A stretch of 64,000 nt of DNA. Origin: Stutzerimonas stutzeri TS44 (lineage in GTDB: Bacteria > Pseudomonadota > Gammaproteobacteria > Pseudomonadales > Pseudomonadaceae). Made by a program: the position numbers and the translations under genes. This document shows positions 19,268 to 29,267 of this stretch, piece by piece. The stretch is taken from the NCBI GenBank assembly GCA_000263395.1, contig AJXE01000014.1, positions 48,795 through 112,794 of the forward strand, written 5' to 3'. Each line of letters opens with the position of its first letter. The first letter of the stretch is position 1. The notes under the pieces are model-generated. The model ran no database searches. It worked only from the letters and a program-made list of their open reading frames with translations, and was not told the DNA's origin.

Positions 19268-19293
19268 GTCGGTGGCCTTGTATAGGTCGGAAT

Positions 19294-20097
19294 TCAGTCG
19301 CGCTGGATCAGGTCGTAGCGTATCGCAACCCGCACGCTCAGCGTTGTATCGATCACCGCGGCGCGGCGCTCGGCGCTGGCGCGCCAGCCGTGCGGCGTCA
19401 TCGCCAGCAGGTCGGCACGCGCCTGTGCATCGCTCAGCTGAAGCTCGTAGCTGAGCGTCTCGCTATGCGCCAGGTGCATGCCGTCCGGGATCAGCGACAG
19501 GTGCTTTTCGTCATCGTAGTCGCGCACTTCGTCATACAGCCGTGCGCGCAGTTCCCACAGGTGCTCGCGCGTCGGTCCCATGCGCAGCAGGCAGCCGCCT
19601 GGGGCGAGCAGGCGCCGGGCTTCGTTCCAGTCGAGCGGGCTGAATACGCTGGCGGCAAGATCGCAGCTGGCGTCGGCCAGCGGCACGCGGGCCATGCTCG
19701 CCACCAGCCACTCGAGCTGCGGCGCCCGCTTGCAGCCGCGCTTGATCGCTTCGCGGGAAATATCCAGTGCATAGCCTTCGGCCTGCGGCAGCGCTTGGGC
19801 GAGCTGGGCGGTGTAGTAGCCCTCGCCGCAGCCGATGTCCAGCCAGCGCCGCGGTGCGCGTTCGGCCGCGAGTTCGGCCAGACGCCGGGCCAGCGGCGCA
19901 AAGTGGCCGCCGTCGAGGAAGCGTCGGCGCGCCTCGACCATCGCCTGGTTGTCGCCCGGATCGCGGCTGTTCTTGTGTTGCACCGGCAGCAGGTTCAGAT
20001 AACCCTGGCGCGCACGGTCGAAACGGTGATTGGCCGGACAGGCGACGCCATTGTCGACCGCACTCAGCGGCGCCTGGCAGATCGGGCAGATCAGCAT
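19294..20097 (-). CDS. rlmA: 23S rRNA (guanine-745-N1)-methyltransferase RlmA
   Basis: 267 residues. N-terminal zinc site from C4, C7, C20 and H24 (CPICQAPL...CPANHRFD), followed by the family phrase [24 protein letters not shown]-binding motif I is [11 protein letters not shown], with [15 protein letters not shown] as the acidic post-I loop. Methylates G745 of 23S rRNA in E. coli. Its start overlaps the end of dapE by 7 bp, so the two are co-transcribed. Confidence 0.92.
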   Translation of the reverse strand: MLICPICQAPLSAVDNGVACPANHRFDRARQGYLNLLPVQHKNSRDPGDNQAMVEARRRFLDGGHFAPLARRLAELAAERAPRRWLDIGCGEGYYTAQLAQALPQAEGYALDISREAIKRGCKRAPQLEWLVASMARVPLADASCDLAASVFSPLDWNEARRLLAPGGCLLRMGPTREHLWELRARLYDEVRDYDDEKHLSLIPDGMHLAHSETLSYELQLSDAQARADLLAMTPHGWRASAERRAAVIDTTLSVRVAIRYDLIQRD

Positions 20098-21245
20098 GCG
20101 AGCAGGTTCGCCAGGGTCTGGTAGTAGATTTCGGTCAGCAGATCGAGGTCGCTGGCGAGGATGTGCTCGTCGACCTGATGAATCGTCGCATTGACCGGTC
20201 CCAGCTCGACCACCTGGGTGCCGAGGGTGGCGATGAAGCGCCCGTCCGAGGTGCCGCCGCTGGTGGACGGCGTGGTCTCGCGGCCGGTGACGCTGCGGAT
20301 CGCCTTGGCCACGCCGTCGAGCAGCGCGCCCGGTTCGGTGAGGAAGGGCAGGCCCGACAGTGCCCAGTCGACGCTCCAGTCCAGGCCGTGCTTGTCGAGA
20401 ATGGCGGCGGTGCGCTGCTGCAGCTGCTCGACGGTGGATTCGGTGGAGAAGCGGAAGTTGAACACTGCTTCCAGCGTGCCGGGGATGACATTGGTCGCGC
20501 CGGTGCCGGCGTTGAGGTTGGAAATCTGGAAGCTGGTCGGTGGGAAGAACGCGTTACCGTCGTCCCAGTGCTCGGCAGCCAGTTCGGCCAGTGCCGGCGC
20601 GGCCAGGTGGATCGGGTTCTTCGCCAGGTGCGGATAGGCGACATGGCCCTGCTGGCCGCGTACGGTCAGCGTGCCGCCGAGCGAGCCGCGGCGACCGTTC
20701 TTCACCACATCGCCGACCAGCGCGGTGCTCGATGGCTCGCCGACGATGCACCAGTCCAGCCGCTGGCCGCGCTCGCGCAGGCGCTCGACAACCGCCTTGG
20801 TGCCGTGGTGCGCTGGGCCTTCCTCGTCGCTGGTGATGAGGAAAGCGATCTGTCCCTGGTGCTGCGGATAGTCAGCAGTGAAACGCTCCACCGCGACGAT
20901 CATCGCTGCCAGGCTGCCTTTCATGTCCGCCGCGCCGCGCCCGTGGAGCATGCCCGCGTCGTCGATGCGCGCGCTGAACGGCGGATTCTGCCAGGCTTGC
21001 AGCGGGCCGGTCGGCACAACGTCGGTGTGGCCGGCGAAGCACAGCACCGGGCCGTCGTTGCCACGAATCGCCCAGAAATTCTCCACGTCCTCGATGTGCA
21101 TCGGCTCGATGGCGAAGCCGCAGGCCGCCAGGCGCTGGCTCATCAGCTGCTGGCAGCCTTCGTCCAGCGGCGTGACGGACGGGCGATTGATCAGCTCGCA
21201 GGCGAGTTCTAGCGTCGGGGAGAGGGCGGGGGCGGGGGCGGTCAT
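20091..21245 (-). CDS. dapE: Succinyl-diaminopimelate desuccinylase
   Basis: 384 residues; cleaves N-succinyl-LL-diaminopimelate in lysine and peptidoglycan precursor synthesis. M20 metallopeptidase ligands: H73 and D75 ([12 protein letters not shown]), bridging D107 (GRGAADMKG), catalytic E141 with E142 (TSDEEGPA), and the late [11 protein letters not shown] and N-TIHQVDE motifs. The ATG at 21245 has GGAG upstream and gives the standard length. First gene of dapE-rlmA-hypothetical. Confidence 0.95.
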   Translation of the reverse strand: MTAPAPALSPTLELACELINRPSVTPLDEGCQQLMSQRLAACGFAIEPMHIEDVENFWAIRGNDGPVLCFAGHTDVVPTGPLQAWQNPPFSARIDDAGMLHGRGAADMKGSLAAMIVAVERFTADYPQHQGQIAFLITSDEEGPAHHGTKAVVERLRERGQRLDWCIVGEPSSTALVGDVVKNGRRGSLGGTLTVRGQQGHVAYPHLAKNPIHLAAPALAELAAEHWDDGNAFFPPTSFQISNLNAGTGATNVIPGTLEAVFNFRFSTESTVEQLQQRTAAILDKHGLDWSVDWALSGLPFLTEPGALLDGVAKAIRSVTGRETTPSTSGGTSDGRFIATLGTQVVELGPVNATIHQVDEHILASDLDLLTEIYYQTLANLLAC

Positions 21246-21373
21246 CACGGCTCCGGTACGGCGGGGAAAGGGCGACATATTAAAGCAAAGCCGCGGCGGC
21301 GGTGACGCTCGGCTGCGGTGGTTGTGGCGCGGCGAGGTCTTATAATCGGCGCGTCTTTTTTCGGGGAGTCGGC

Positions 21374-22183
21374 ATGTCTATCGATGAACAGCGTTTCGGC
21401 GGCATCGCCCGCTTGTATGGCCGCACCGGTCTCGAGCGACTGGCTGCTGCTCACGTCGCGGTGGTCGGCATCGGCGGAGTCGGCTCCTGGGTGGCCGAGG
21501 CGCTGGCGCGCAGCGGTGTCGGCGAGATCAGCCTGTTCGATCTGGACGATGTCTGCATCACCAATACCAACCGGCAGATCCAGGCCGTCGAAGGCGCCGT
21601 GGGCAAGCCCAAGGTGGACGAGATGGCTGCGCGTATCCACGCCATCAATCCGGCTTGTCGCGTGCATGCGGTGGCGGACTTCGTCACCCGCGAGACGATG
21701 GCCGAGTACATCACCGAAAACCTGGATTGCGTCATCGACTGCATCGACAGCGTGCCGGCCAAGGCGGCGCTGATCGCCTGGTGCAAGCGGCGCAAGATCC
21801 AGATCATCGCTACCGGTGGCGCGGGCGGGCAGGTGGACCCGACGCAGATCCAGGTCGCCGACCTGAACAAGACCTTCAACGACCCGTTGGCGGCCAAGGT
21901 GCGCTCTCTGCTGCGCCGCGAATACAACTTCTCGCGCACGCCGGGACGCAGCTACAGCGTGCCCTGCGTGTTCTCCACCGAGCAGCTGCGCTACCCCAAG
22001 CCCGATGGCGGTGTGTGCCAGAGCAAGAGCTTCGTTGGCGAAGGCGTCAAGCTCGACTGTGCCGGTGGTTTCGGCGCGGTGATGATGGTCACCGCCAGCT
22101 TCGGTATGGCGGCGGCGGCCAAGGCAATCGACAAGCTGGTGGCCGGCGCACGGCGGCCGGCCGAGCGCAAGTCTGCGGACTGA
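21374..22183 (+). CDS. tcdA: tRNA threonylcarbamoyladenosine dehydratase TcdA (CsdL)
   Basis: 269 residues, E1-like (ThiF/MoeB) fold. ATP-binding loop [15 protein letters not shown], then [15 protein letters not shown] and the [13 protein letters not shown] stretch. In E. coli the protein converts t6A to the cyclic ct6A form in tRNAs for ANN codons. GGGGAG precedes the ATG. Length and C-terminal motifs ([18 protein letters not shown]) match the family. Confidence 0.92.
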   Translation: MSIDEQRFGGIARLYGRTGLERLAAAHVAVVGIGGVGSWVAEALARSGVGEISLFDLDDVCITNTNRQIQAVEGAVGKPKVDEMAARIHAINPACRVHAVADFVTRETMAEYITENLDCVIDCIDSVPAKAALIAWCKRRKIQIIATGGAGGQVDPTQIQVADLNKTFNDPLAAKVRSLLRREYNFSRTPGRSYSVPCVFSTEQLRYPKPDGGVCQSKSFVGEGVKLDCAGGFGAVMMVTASFGMAAAAKAIDKLVAGARRPAERKSAD

Positions 22184-22260
22184 TGGCGCCGCTGCGGCGC
22201 CTCAAGAGGGCTGCCGACGCTGCCGGGATGCTCTGGAATGCGCCTCGCAGGAAAGTTCCG

Positions 22261-22278
22261 GTGTCATAAAACCTTTAT
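22261..22278 (+). promoter_or_regulatory. Pho box (PhoB site) upstream of the porin
   Basis: The 18 bases here match the PhoB consensus (CTGTCATAWAWCTGTCAY) at 14 positions by eye, including an intact TGTCATAAAA half. It lies about 100 bp before the porin ATG, a normal distance for a PhoB-activated promoter with a short leader. This agrees with the phosphate-selective porin call. Confidence 0.65.
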
Positions 22279-22379
22279 CTAACAGCCACTTGGCTGCAAT
22301 AAGCCGTCGCCAAGATTCCCCCCAACACAAAGAGCCCAACTCGTGTGTTTCCGACGCTAAACCTAAAGGGGAATATTGG

Positions 22380-23669
22380 ATGATCCGCAAGCACTTCGCC
22401 GGTTTCGCTGCCAGCGCCCTGGCTCTGGCCGTTTCCGCCCAGGCTTTCGCCGGCACCGTCACCACCGACGGCGCCGATCTCGTGATCCGGACCAAGAGCG
22501 GCCTGGAGGTCGAAACCACCGACAAGGAGTTCTCGTTCAAGATCAATGGCCGGATTCAGGCCGACGCCGATAGCTTCGATGGTTTCTACACCAAGAACGG
22601 CGAGCGCGCAGATGAGACCTACTTCCGTCGTGCGCGTCTGGAGATTTCCGGTGTTGCCTTCACCGATTGGGGCTACACCTTCAACCGCAACTTTGGCAAC
22701 GATGACAGCGATTGGGACGAGCTGGCCATCCACTACAACGGCTGGAAGCCGGTCCAGGTTTCGGTTGGTCGTATCAAGCCGACCTTTGGCCTGGAAGAAG
22801 CCGTCAGCTCCAAGTGGATCACCGCCATCGAGCGCTCGGCGATCTATGACCTGGCGCCCTGGCTGAACGACCACGAAGACGGCGAAGGCATCCGCGTGCG
22901 TACCACTGTCGGCATGTTCCACGGCGAGGCCGGTGCCTATCGTCAGGATGGTGGCGACGGCGTCGACATGCTCGAGGACGAAGATGGCGCCAACAACACC
23001 AGCTTCGTGCTGCGTGGCGTGATCGCCCCGATCGTCGAGAAGGACCAGGTGCTGCACCTCGGCGCCAACTTCGGTAAGCGTGACCTGGAAGAAGGTTACC
23101 TGGAACGCATCCGTCCGCGCCTGTCCGTGCGTGGCACCACCGAAGACAGTGCCAACGGCAACCGCGCCACCTTCGGCGGCACTCGCACCGACGGCAGCGA
23201 TCAGGCCTGGGGCCTGGAAGCGGCTTACATGATCGGCCCGTTCTCGGTTCAGGGTGAGTACCTGACCCGCACCGTCGACGCCCAGGATGGTTTCGAGGAT
23301 CTGGAAGCCTCCGGCTACAACGTACAGCTGGCCTACACCCTGACCGGCGAGTCGCGTTCCTACAAGCTCGATGGCGGCAAGTTCGACAAGATCAAGCCGG
23401 AAAACAAGCAGATCGGTGCCTGGGAAGTGTTCTACCGCTTCGACGACATCACCGTCGACGAGACCGGTATCGCCCCGAGCGGTTATGTCGGTGCCCTGGA
23501 TAGCGCAGAAGCAGGTGCGAAGACTCACACCATCGGTCTCAACTGGTACGCCAACGAGTCGGTCAAGCTCTCGGCCAACTACTTGAAGACCAGTGTGGAT
23601 GACGTGGTCAACGCCAACGGCGACGACGATGGCGACGCCATCAGCCTGCGCGCCCAGTACGTGTTCTAA
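22380..23669 (+). CDS. Phosphate-selective porin, OprP/OprO family
   Basis: 429 residues, outer-membrane beta-barrel. Signal peptide cleaves after AQAFA (about residue 24). The mature part opens GTVTTDGADLVIRTKSGLEVET and has alternating strands, a FRRARLEISG strand, VSVGRIKPTFGLEE near the constriction region, and a C-terminal aromatic YVF for BAM recognition. OprP takes phosphate and OprO polyphosphate/pyrophosphate; sequence alone does not decide between them. A Pho box upstream and terminator downstream frame it as a single-gene unit. Confidence 0.88.
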   Translation: MIRKHFAGFAASALALAVSAQAFAGTVTTDGADLVIRTKSGLEVETTDKEFSFKINGRIQADADSFDGFYTKNGERADETYFRRARLEISGVAFTDWGYTFNRNFGNDDSDWDELAIHYNGWKPVQVSVGRIKPTFGLEEAVSSKWITAIERSAIYDLAPWLNDHEDGEGIRVRTTVGMFHGEAGAYRQDGGDGVDMLEDEDGANNTSFVLRGVIAPIVEKDQVLHLGANFGKRDLEEGYLERIRPRLSVRGTTEDSANGNRATFGGTRTDGSDQAWGLEAAYMIGPFSVQGEYLTRTVDAQDGFEDLEASGYNVQLAYTLTGESRSYKLDGGKFDKIKPENKQIGAWEVFYRFDDITVDETGIAPSGYVGALDSAEAGAKTHTIGLNWYANESVKLSANYLKTSVDDVVNANGDDDGDAISLRAQYVF

Positions 23670-23698
23670 AACATCACCTCATCCGTGATGCTCCATTG

Positions 23699-23724
23699 AG
23701 CCCCGCCCTGGCGGGGCTTTTTTT
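23699..23724 (+). terminator. Rho-independent terminator after the porin gene
   Basis: An 8-bp stem AGCCCCGC/GCGGGGCT with a 4-nt loop followed by eight T residues, 30 bp after the porin stop. Confidence 0.92.
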
Positions 23725-23753
23725 CGCCTGCGCGACGGGCCAGACTGCCCGGC

Positions 23754-24881
23754 ATGCCTATCCAAACCCTTTCCCGACTCGCCGACCTCAACCCCGCCAG
23801 CTGGGACGCCTTGCTGCCCTCGGCGCAACCGTTCGTGCGCCATGCCTTCCTCTCGGCGCTGGAGGATAGCGGCAGCGTCGGTGCCGGTACCGGCTGGCAG
23901 CCGGAGCATCGGCTGCTGCGCGATGCGCGTGGCGAACTGCTGGCGGCGCTGCCGCTGTACCGCAAGAGCCATTCCTACGGCGAATACGTGTTCGACTGGG
24001 CCTGGGCCGATGCCTGTCAGCGTGCCGGCATCGCCTACTATCCCAAGCTGCTCTGCGCGGTGCCCTTCAGTCCGGTGCATGGCGCGCGCCTGCTGGGTGA
24101 TCTGTCGGCGCACGGCGCAACGCTCGACGAACTGACGGAAACACTGCCCAGCCTGGGCATTTCCGGGCTGCATCTGAACTTCACTGATGCGGCGGCCGAT
24201 GCGGTGCTGAGCGGACGCGCCGGCTGGCTGGAGCGGATCGGCTGCCAGTTTCACTGGCACAACCGGGGTTATCGCGATTTCCAGGATTTCCTCGACGCGC
24301 TCGCCTCGCGCAAGCGCAAGCAGCTGCGCAAGGAGCGTGAGCAGGTGGCGCTTCAGGGCGTCGAATTCGACTGGCTGGGCGGCGACCAGCTCAGCGAGGC
24401 GCAGTGGGATTTCGTCTACGCGTGTTACGCCAACACCTACCACGTGCGCGGGCAGGCGCCGTACCTGACACGGACATTCTTCAGCCTGCTGGCCGAACGC
24501 ATGCCGCAGGCCATTCGCGTGGTGCTGGCGCGCCAGCATGGGCGGCCGGTCGCGATGGCCTTCAGCCTCACCGATGGCGAGGTGTTATACGGCCGCTACT
24601 GGGGCTGTCTGGGGGAGTTCGATCGGCTGCATTTCGAGACCTGTTTCTACCAGGGCATCGAGCAGGCGATTGCCGCCGGCTGGCAGCGCTTCGATGCCGG
24701 CGCGCAGGGCGAGCACAAGCTGATTCGCGGTTTCGAGCCGGTGATCACGCGCTCCTGGCACTATCTGGCGCATCCCGGCTTGCGTGCCGCGGTGGCCGAA
24801 TTCCTCACTCAGGAACGCGCGGGTGTACAGGCCTATGCCGAGGCGGCACGCCAGGCGTTGCCGTATCGGCAGGCTGACTGA
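23754..24881 (+). CDS. COG3146/DUF482 GNAT-fold acyltransferase
   Basis: 375 residues. The family (formerly called peptidogalycan biosynthesis proteins) has an N-terminal region with SWDALLPSAQPFVRHAFL and PLYRKSHSYGEYVFDWAWADA, the AFYPKL-like YYPKLLCAVPFSPVHGARLL, a basic ASRKRKQLRKEREQV helix, and C-terminal FDAGAQGEHKLIRGFEP with the HYLAHPGLR end. All are visible here. Function is not established. It starts 30 bp after the porin terminator and is convergent with the next gene. Confidence 0.82.
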   Translation: MPIQTLSRLADLNPASWDALLPSAQPFVRHAFLSALEDSGSVGAGTGWQPEHRLLRDARGELLAALPLYRKSHSYGEYVFDWAWADACQRAGIAYYPKLLCAVPFSPVHGARLLGDLSAHGATLDELTETLPSLGISGLHLNFTDAAADAVLSGRAGWLERIGCQFHWHNRGYRDFQDFLDALASRKRKQLRKEREQVALQGVEFDWLGGDQLSEAQWDFVYACYANTYHVRGQAPYLTRTFFSLLAERMPQAIRVVLARQHGRPVAMAFSLTDGEVLYGRYWGCLGEFDRLHFETCFYQGIEQAIAAGWQRFDAGAQGEHKLIRGFEPVITRSWHYLAHPGLRAAVAEFLTQERAGVQAYAEAARQALPYRQAD

Positions 24882-24922
24882 CGGCGCAATAGGCACGCAC
24901 CGATAGGCGCGAAGAGAAAAAA

Positions 24923-25342
24923 TCAGTGCGACGCTGCGCTGTTCTCTTCGTGAATACGCAGCATCTGCTCCAGCTCGCTGCGCAGCAGCGGGTCGTCGCA
25001 GCCGGGCAGGTATTCACGCAGCTTGCGGATCACCCACTGCTGGCCGCGATCGACGAAGGGCAGGCGCTCGTCCAGCGATTCGATGGCCATGGCCTTGCCG
25101 TAGAAGGCGCCGGTGTCCCGGTTCGGCTCCAGACCCAGGTGCTTGAGGCAATTGAGCAGCAGCTTGCAACTGTCGATCTCGCCCTGGCGAATCTGCTCCA
25201 GCAGCTCGCGCTGCTGCGGATCGGTGGCCTGCTGCAGCGATTCGCCGGCGACCTTGGCACCGGCACGCTCGGCGCTGAGCAGGTCCTGTAGCAGCTGGGC
25301 CTGGCCTTCGGGGGTATTGAGGGGGCTTTGTGGGGCACTCAT
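24923..25342 (-). CDS. DUF6306-like helical protein
   Basis: 139 residues from an ATG with AGGAG upstream. All-helical and acidic; LLQDLLSAERAGAKVAGESLQQA and LLEQIRQGEIDSCKLL, then IRKLREYLPGCDDPLLRSELEQMLRIHEEN suggest a ferritin-like four-helix bundle as in the DUF6306 family; I am only moderately sure of the family name. H and E residues in two helices could bind metal. Same strand as, and 105 bp before, ppiA. Confidence 0.65.
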   Translation of the reverse strand: MSAPQSPLNTPEGQAQLLQDLLSAERAGAKVAGESLQQATDPQQRELLEQIRQGEIDSCKLLLNCLKHLGLEPNRDTGAFYGKAMAIESLDERLPFVDRGQQWVIRKLREYLPGCDDPLLRSELEQMLRIHEENSAASH

Positions 25343-25447
25343 TACGCGATCTCCTGTAGCAGAGCAGTGCGCGGATGGGCGCAGCGGCTCGGCCGCCGCG
25401 TCGTTGCCGCAAGCGAGATGACCGGCGAGGCCGGTCATCGGAGGGGG

Positions 25448-26002
25448 TCAGAGCTTCTTGGCGCTGACGATCTTCACCGGCGTCAGCGGCACGTTCTGCA
25501 TCATGCTGCGATTGCCGGTCGGTACCTGGGCGATCTGGTCGACCACGTCCATGCCGCGCACCACCTTGCCGAACACGGCGTAGCCGAAATCGCGCGCGCC
25601 GTTGTCGAGGAAGTCGTTGTCGCGGTGGTTGATGAAGAACTGGCTGGTCGCCGAGTTGACGTTCTGCGTGCGCGCCATCGCGATGGTGCCACGCACGTTG
25701 TGCAGGCCGTTGTCGGCCTCGTTCTTGATCGGCTCGCGAGTAGGCTTCTGGTTCAGCCCTTCGCCGAAGCCGCCGCCCTGGATCATGAAGCCGGGAATCA
25801 CACGGTGGAATACGGTGTCGTCGTAGAAACCGCTTTCCACGTAGCCGAGGAAGTTCTCGACGCTGATGGGCGCTTTCTCGGCGTCGAGTTCCAGCTCGAT
25901 TTCACCCAGGCTCGTGGTGAGCAGGACGTGCGGATTGTCGGCAGCCAGCAGCTGGCCGGCGAGCAGCATGGAACAGGCGGCGAGGGCGAGGCGTTTGAGC
26001 AT
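25448..26002 (-). CDS. ppiA: Periplasmic peptidyl-prolyl cis-trans isomerase A (cyclophilin)
   Basis: 184 residues with a signal peptide ([20 protein letters not shown]). Cyclophilin core: [15 protein letters not shown] (catalytic R of FHR), [21 protein letters not shown] and [27 protein letters not shown] pattern. Accelerates proline isomerisation of exported proteins. The start and cleavage site are clear. Lies beside a LysR gene on the same strand, as I recall in P. aeruginosa near PA3225-PA3227. Confidence 0.93.
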   Translation of the reverse strand: MLKRLALAACSMLLAGQLLAADNPHVLLTTSLGEIELELDAEKAPISVENFLGYVESGFYDDTVFHRVIPGFMIQGGGFGEGLNQKPTREPIKNEADNGLHNVRGTIAMARTQNVNSATSQFFINHRDNDFLDNGARDFGYAVFGKVVRGMDVVDQIAQVPTGNRSMMQNVPLTPVKIVSAKKL

Positions 26003-26031
26003 GGTGGTTTTCCTGATGGTGGCAATGACGG

Positions 26032-26937
26032 TCAGCCGCTGACGGCGGATTGCTCGCCATCGTACGTCCTGAACAGCTCGATGAGAATCCGTGTGGCGGG
26101 GCCGAGCGGCTTGTCGGGGTTGCTGTAGAGGTAGAACTGCGGGCGGCGGATACCGCCCTGGATCAGCGGCAGCGGCACCAGCACGCCCTCGGCCAGTTCA
26201 CGCAGGATCATGTGCCGTGGCAGCCAGGCGAAGCCCAGGCCGCTGCTGACGAACGCCACGGAGGTCGCCAGGCTGCCGACCGTCCAGCGTTGCTCGGCGC
26301 CCAGCCAGCCACTGTCGCGCGGCTGGCGCGCGCCGGTGTCGCGCACCACCACCTGCATCTGGCTCTGCAGGTCCTGCACGCTGAGTTTGCGACCCAGCTG
26401 GTGCAGCGGATGCCGCGCGTGCGCCACGGCGATGAATTCGACGGTGCTCAGTTCGGCGCCCAGGTAGCCGCTGATGTCGAGCGAGCTGATCGCCAGGTCG
26501 GCGGAACCGTCCTTGAGCACGTCCTCGACGCCGGACAGCACCTCCTCGCGCAGGCGCACCCGGCAGCCGCGGCTCTTGGGCATGAACTCGGTGAGCGTGT
26601 GGATCAGCTTGGCGTTGGGGTAGGCGGCATCGACCACCAGCCGTACCTCGGCCTCCCAGCCCTGTTCCATGTGGTGGGCGAGCTCCTCCAGCTGGCTGGC
26701 CTGGGTCACCAGCTGTCGCGAGCGACGCAGCAGCACATCGCCGGCCTCGGTGAGCGCCGCCTTGCGGCCTTCGATGCGCAGCAGCGGCACGCCAAGCTGC
26801 TCCTGCATGCGCGCCACGGTATAGCTGACGGACGATTGCGAGCGGTGCAGCACTTCTGCCGCCTGGGCGAAGCCGCCGTGGTCGATCACCGCCTGCAGGG
26901 TGCGCCATTGCTCCAGTGTCACGCGTGGCCCTTTCAT
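26032..26937 (-). CDS. LysR-family transcriptional regulator
   Basis: 301 residues. N-terminal winged helix-turn-helix: [47 protein letters not shown], read here at residues 7-53 as overlapping motifs of the family, then a linker helix and the two-lobed effector domain ([37 protein letters not shown]). Downstream on the same strand lies ppiA; the divergent small exported protein gene is the other possible target. Inducer unknown. Confidence 0.9.
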   Translation of the reverse strand: MKGPRVTLEQWRTLQAVIDHGGFAQAAEVLHRSQSSVSYTVARMQEQLGVPLLRIEGRKAALTEAGDVLLRRSRQLVTQASQLEELAHHMEQGWEAEVRLVVDAAYPNAKLIHTLTEFMPKSRGCRVRLREEVLSGVEDVLKDGSADLAISSLDISGYLGAELSTVEFIAVAHARHPLHQLGRKLSVQDLQSQMQVVVRDTGARQPRDSGWLGAEQRWTVGSLATSVAFVSSGLGFAWLPRHMILRELAEGVLVPLPLIQGGIRRPQFYLYSNPDKPLGPATRILIELFRTYDGEQSAVSG

Positions 26938-26999
26938 TCCCGGGTCTTCCTGTGCCGTAGGTCTGTTACGCTGGCCGTCTTCTGTCGGAGACAGCCGAA

Positions 27000-27320
27000 A
27001 TGAAACGACGTTGCTACCTGCTGCTGGCCTGCCTGCCGCTCACCGCGCTGGCGGTGACCTATCCGGTCGACCTCGACGAGCAGCTCAACGGGGCCGAAGT
27101 CATGGCCTCTGCCGAAACCATCGACCGCGACATGGCCGGCCTGCAGCTGCATAACCTCGGGCAGACCGTCGCGCGCTGCAGCGTGGTGTTCCGCAATGGG
27201 CCGGAGGCGCCGCGAACCCGCCGCGCCGAGATCCAGCCCGGCGAGCGGAAAATCCTGACCGCCAAGTTCAAGCGCGAGATTCTCCGCCTGCGCATCCAGC
27301 TCACCTGCGAGCCGCGCTGA
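27000..27320 (+). CDS. Small exported protein of unknown function
   Basis: 106 residues. Signal peptide MKRRCYLLLACLPLTALA, mature part about 88 residues with two cysteines (C60 and C103) that could form a disulfide, and a beta-rich pattern (LHNLGQTVARCSVVFRNGPE, AEIQPGERKILTAKF). Similar pseudomonad proteins are sometimes mislabelled 3-phosphoglycerate kinase in databases; nothing here resembles a kinase. Divergent from the LysR gene. Confidence 0.7.
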   Translation: MKRRCYLLLACLPLTALAVTYPVDLDEQLNGAEVMASAETIDRDMAGLQLHNLGQTVARCSVVFRNGPEAPRTRRAEIQPGERKILTAKFKREILRLRIQLTCEPR

Positions 27321-27334
27321 GCGGCGGCGCAGCC

Positions 27335-27769
27335 TCAGTCGAAGACGTTGTCCAGAATCTCGTAGACGATGCCGGTGGCGATGGCGACCAGCACTACATC
27401 CCGACCGACCTGGCGCCATTCGTAGCCCGGGTAGTAGGGCATGTGGCTCAGCAGCCGGCCGTCCATCTTCCTGGCGATGCCCGGCGGCAGCGGCTTGCCG
27501 CGTGACAGGTTCCTCTCGATGCCCGGCGGCAGGGCTGAAACCGGCGCCAGCAGGTCGCGATGGCTGCGCAGGGTGATGCGCACGTCGCCGATATCGACCG
27601 AGGGGCCGTGCCGGCGATAGTCCTGGTCATAGCGCGGGGCATGATTCTTGTTGGCTTTGTCACCACGTCCCGGCTTGCCGTCGTGCGGCGGCTGGGCCTG
27701 GGCTGTGGCGATTCCGGCGAGCAGGGCGGTCAGTGCGACCAGAGTGCCTATGCGTTTGTGCTTGAGCAT
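27335..27769 (-). CDS. CigR-like (RcnB-type) exported protein
   Basis: 144 residues with a signal peptide ending near AQAQ. A basic, proline-rich part (GKPGRGDKANKNHAPRYD) is followed by the family-like phrases LPPGIERNLSRGKPLPPGIA and a C-terminal hydrophobic VVLVAIATGIVYEILDN segment. These fit the CigR/RcnB family, membrane-associated proteins named from Salmonella anti-virulence CigR. The name does not imply virulence here. Convergent with the preceding small exported protein gene. Confidence 0.68.
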   Translation of the reverse strand: MLKHKRIGTLVALTALLAGIATAQAQPPHDGKPGRGDKANKNHAPRYDQDYRRHGPSVDIGDVRITLRSHRDLLAPVSALPPGIERNLSRGKPLPPGIARKMDGRLLSHMPYYPGYEWRQVGRDVVLVAIATGIVYEILDNVFD

Positions 27770-27916
27770 GTTCTGTCCTTCTGGAATTAAGCCGAGTGTT
27801 CAGCTTAGCGCCAGTTGCGCTTGCAGAATATGCCGCGGTTACGCAATCGCGCCTTTGCCGGGCAGACGGGTTAACCTATGTCACCGTTTTTATCCGACTT
27901 TTCCGAGGTAGCACCC

Positions 27917-29251
27917 TTGTTCGACCAATTCGCCCTGCACGAACGCCTGCTCAAGGCAGTCGCCGAACTCAAATTCGTCGAGCCGACCGCCGTGCAGGTC
28001 GCCGCCATCCCCCCGGCACTGGAGGGCAAGGACCTGCGCGTCACGGCGCAGACCGGCAGCGGCAAGACCGCCGCCTTCGTGCTGCCGATGCTCAACCGGC
28101 TGATCGGCGATGCGCAGCCGCGCGTCGATGTGCGTGCGCTGATCCTGCTGCCGACGCGCGAACTGGCGCAGCAGACGCTCAAGGAAGTCGAGCGCTTCGC
28201 GCAGTTCACCTTCATCAAGTCAGGGCTGATCACTGGCGGCGAAGACTTCAAGGTGCAGGCCGCCATGCTGCGCAAGGTGCCGGATGTGCTGATCGGCACG
28301 CCCGGCCGGCTGATCGAGCACCTGAATGCCGGCACGCTGATCCTCAAGGACGTGGAAATCCTCATCCTCGACGAAGCCGACCGCATGCTCGACATGGGCT
28401 TCGCCGAAGACGTGCAGCGGCTGGTCGGCGAGTGCGGCAAACGCCAGCAGACCCTGCTGTTCTCCGCCACCAGCGGCGGCGCGGGCCTGCGTGAGATGGC
28501 CGCGCAGGTGCTGCGCGAGCCGCTGCACCTGCAGCTCAACCGCGTCAGCGAGCTGAACGAGGGCACGCGTCAGCAGATCATCACCGCCGACGACATTGCG
28601 CATAAGGAACAGCTAGTGCACTGGCTGCTGGCCAACGAGACCTACCAGAAGGCGGTGGTGTTCACCAACACCCGCGCCCAGGCCGACCGCCTTTACGGGC
28701 ATCTGGTCGCCGCCGGCACCAAGGTCTTCGTGCTGCACGGGGAGAAGGACCAGAAGGAGCGCAAGCTGGCCATCGAGCGCCTCAAGCAGGGCGGCGTCAA
28801 GGTGCTGGTGGCCACCGATGTGGCGGCGCGCGGGCTGGATATCGAAGGCATGGATCTGGTGATCAACTTCGACATGCCGCGCTCCGGCGACGAGTACGTG
28901 CACCGCATCGGCCGTACCGGCCGGGCCGGCGGCGAAGGCCTGGCCATCTCGCTGATCTGCCACAACGACTGGAATCTGATGTCCAGCATCGAGCGCTACC
29001 TCAAGCAGCGTTTCGAGCGCCGGGTGATCAAGGGGCTCAAGGGCAGCTACCAGGGGCCGAAGAACCTCAAGGCCTCGGGCAAGGCCGCCGGCAGCAAGAA
29101 AAAGAAGCTCGAGAAGAAGAAAGGCACCGCCGACAAGAAGGCCAAGCCAGCTGCCAAGCGGCCGAAGAACGCGCCGCGTCCGGCGCCGTCGCCGGTGGTC
29201 AGCCAGGACGGGCTGGCGCCGCTCAAGCGCAAGAAGCCGGCTGCCGAGTGA
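27917..29251 (+). CDS. DEAD-box ATP-dependent RNA helicase
   Basis: About 444 residues. Motifs in order: Q motif (FVEPTAVQVAAIPPAL), I AQTGSGKT, Ia PTRELAQQ, Ib TPGRL, II DEAD (LILDEADRMLDMGF), III SAT, then VFTNTRAQADRL, TDVAARGLD and HRIGRTGRAG. The C-terminal tail is a lysine-rich low-complexity segment typical of RNA-binding extensions. Start taken as TTG at 27917 (GAGG upstream, gives MFDQFALHERLLKAV); the ATG at 27878 is the alternative. It most resembles SrmB/RhlE-type pseudomonad helicases, but the exact paralogue is not certain. Confidence 0.9.
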   Translation: MFDQFALHERLLKAVAELKFVEPTAVQVAAIPPALEGKDLRVTAQTGSGKTAAFVLPMLNRLIGDAQPRVDVRALILLPTRELAQQTLKEVERFAQFTFIKSGLITGGEDFKVQAAMLRKVPDVLIGTPGRLIEHLNAGTLILKDVEILILDEADRMLDMGFAEDVQRLVGECGKRQQTLLFSATSGGAGLREMAAQVLREPLHLQLNRVSELNEGTRQQIITADDIAHKEQLVHWLLANETYQKAVVFTNTRAQADRLYGHLVAAGTKVFVLHGEKDQKERKLAIERLKQGGVKVLVATDVAARGLDIEGMDLVINFDMPRSGDEYVHRIGRTGRAGGEGLAISLICHNDWNLMSSIERYLKQRFERRVIKGLKGSYQGPKNLKASGKAAGSKKKKLEKKKGTADKKAKPAAKRPKNAPRPAPSPVVSQDGLAPLKRKKPAAE

Positions 29252-29267
29252 CAGCCGGCGACCTCGC

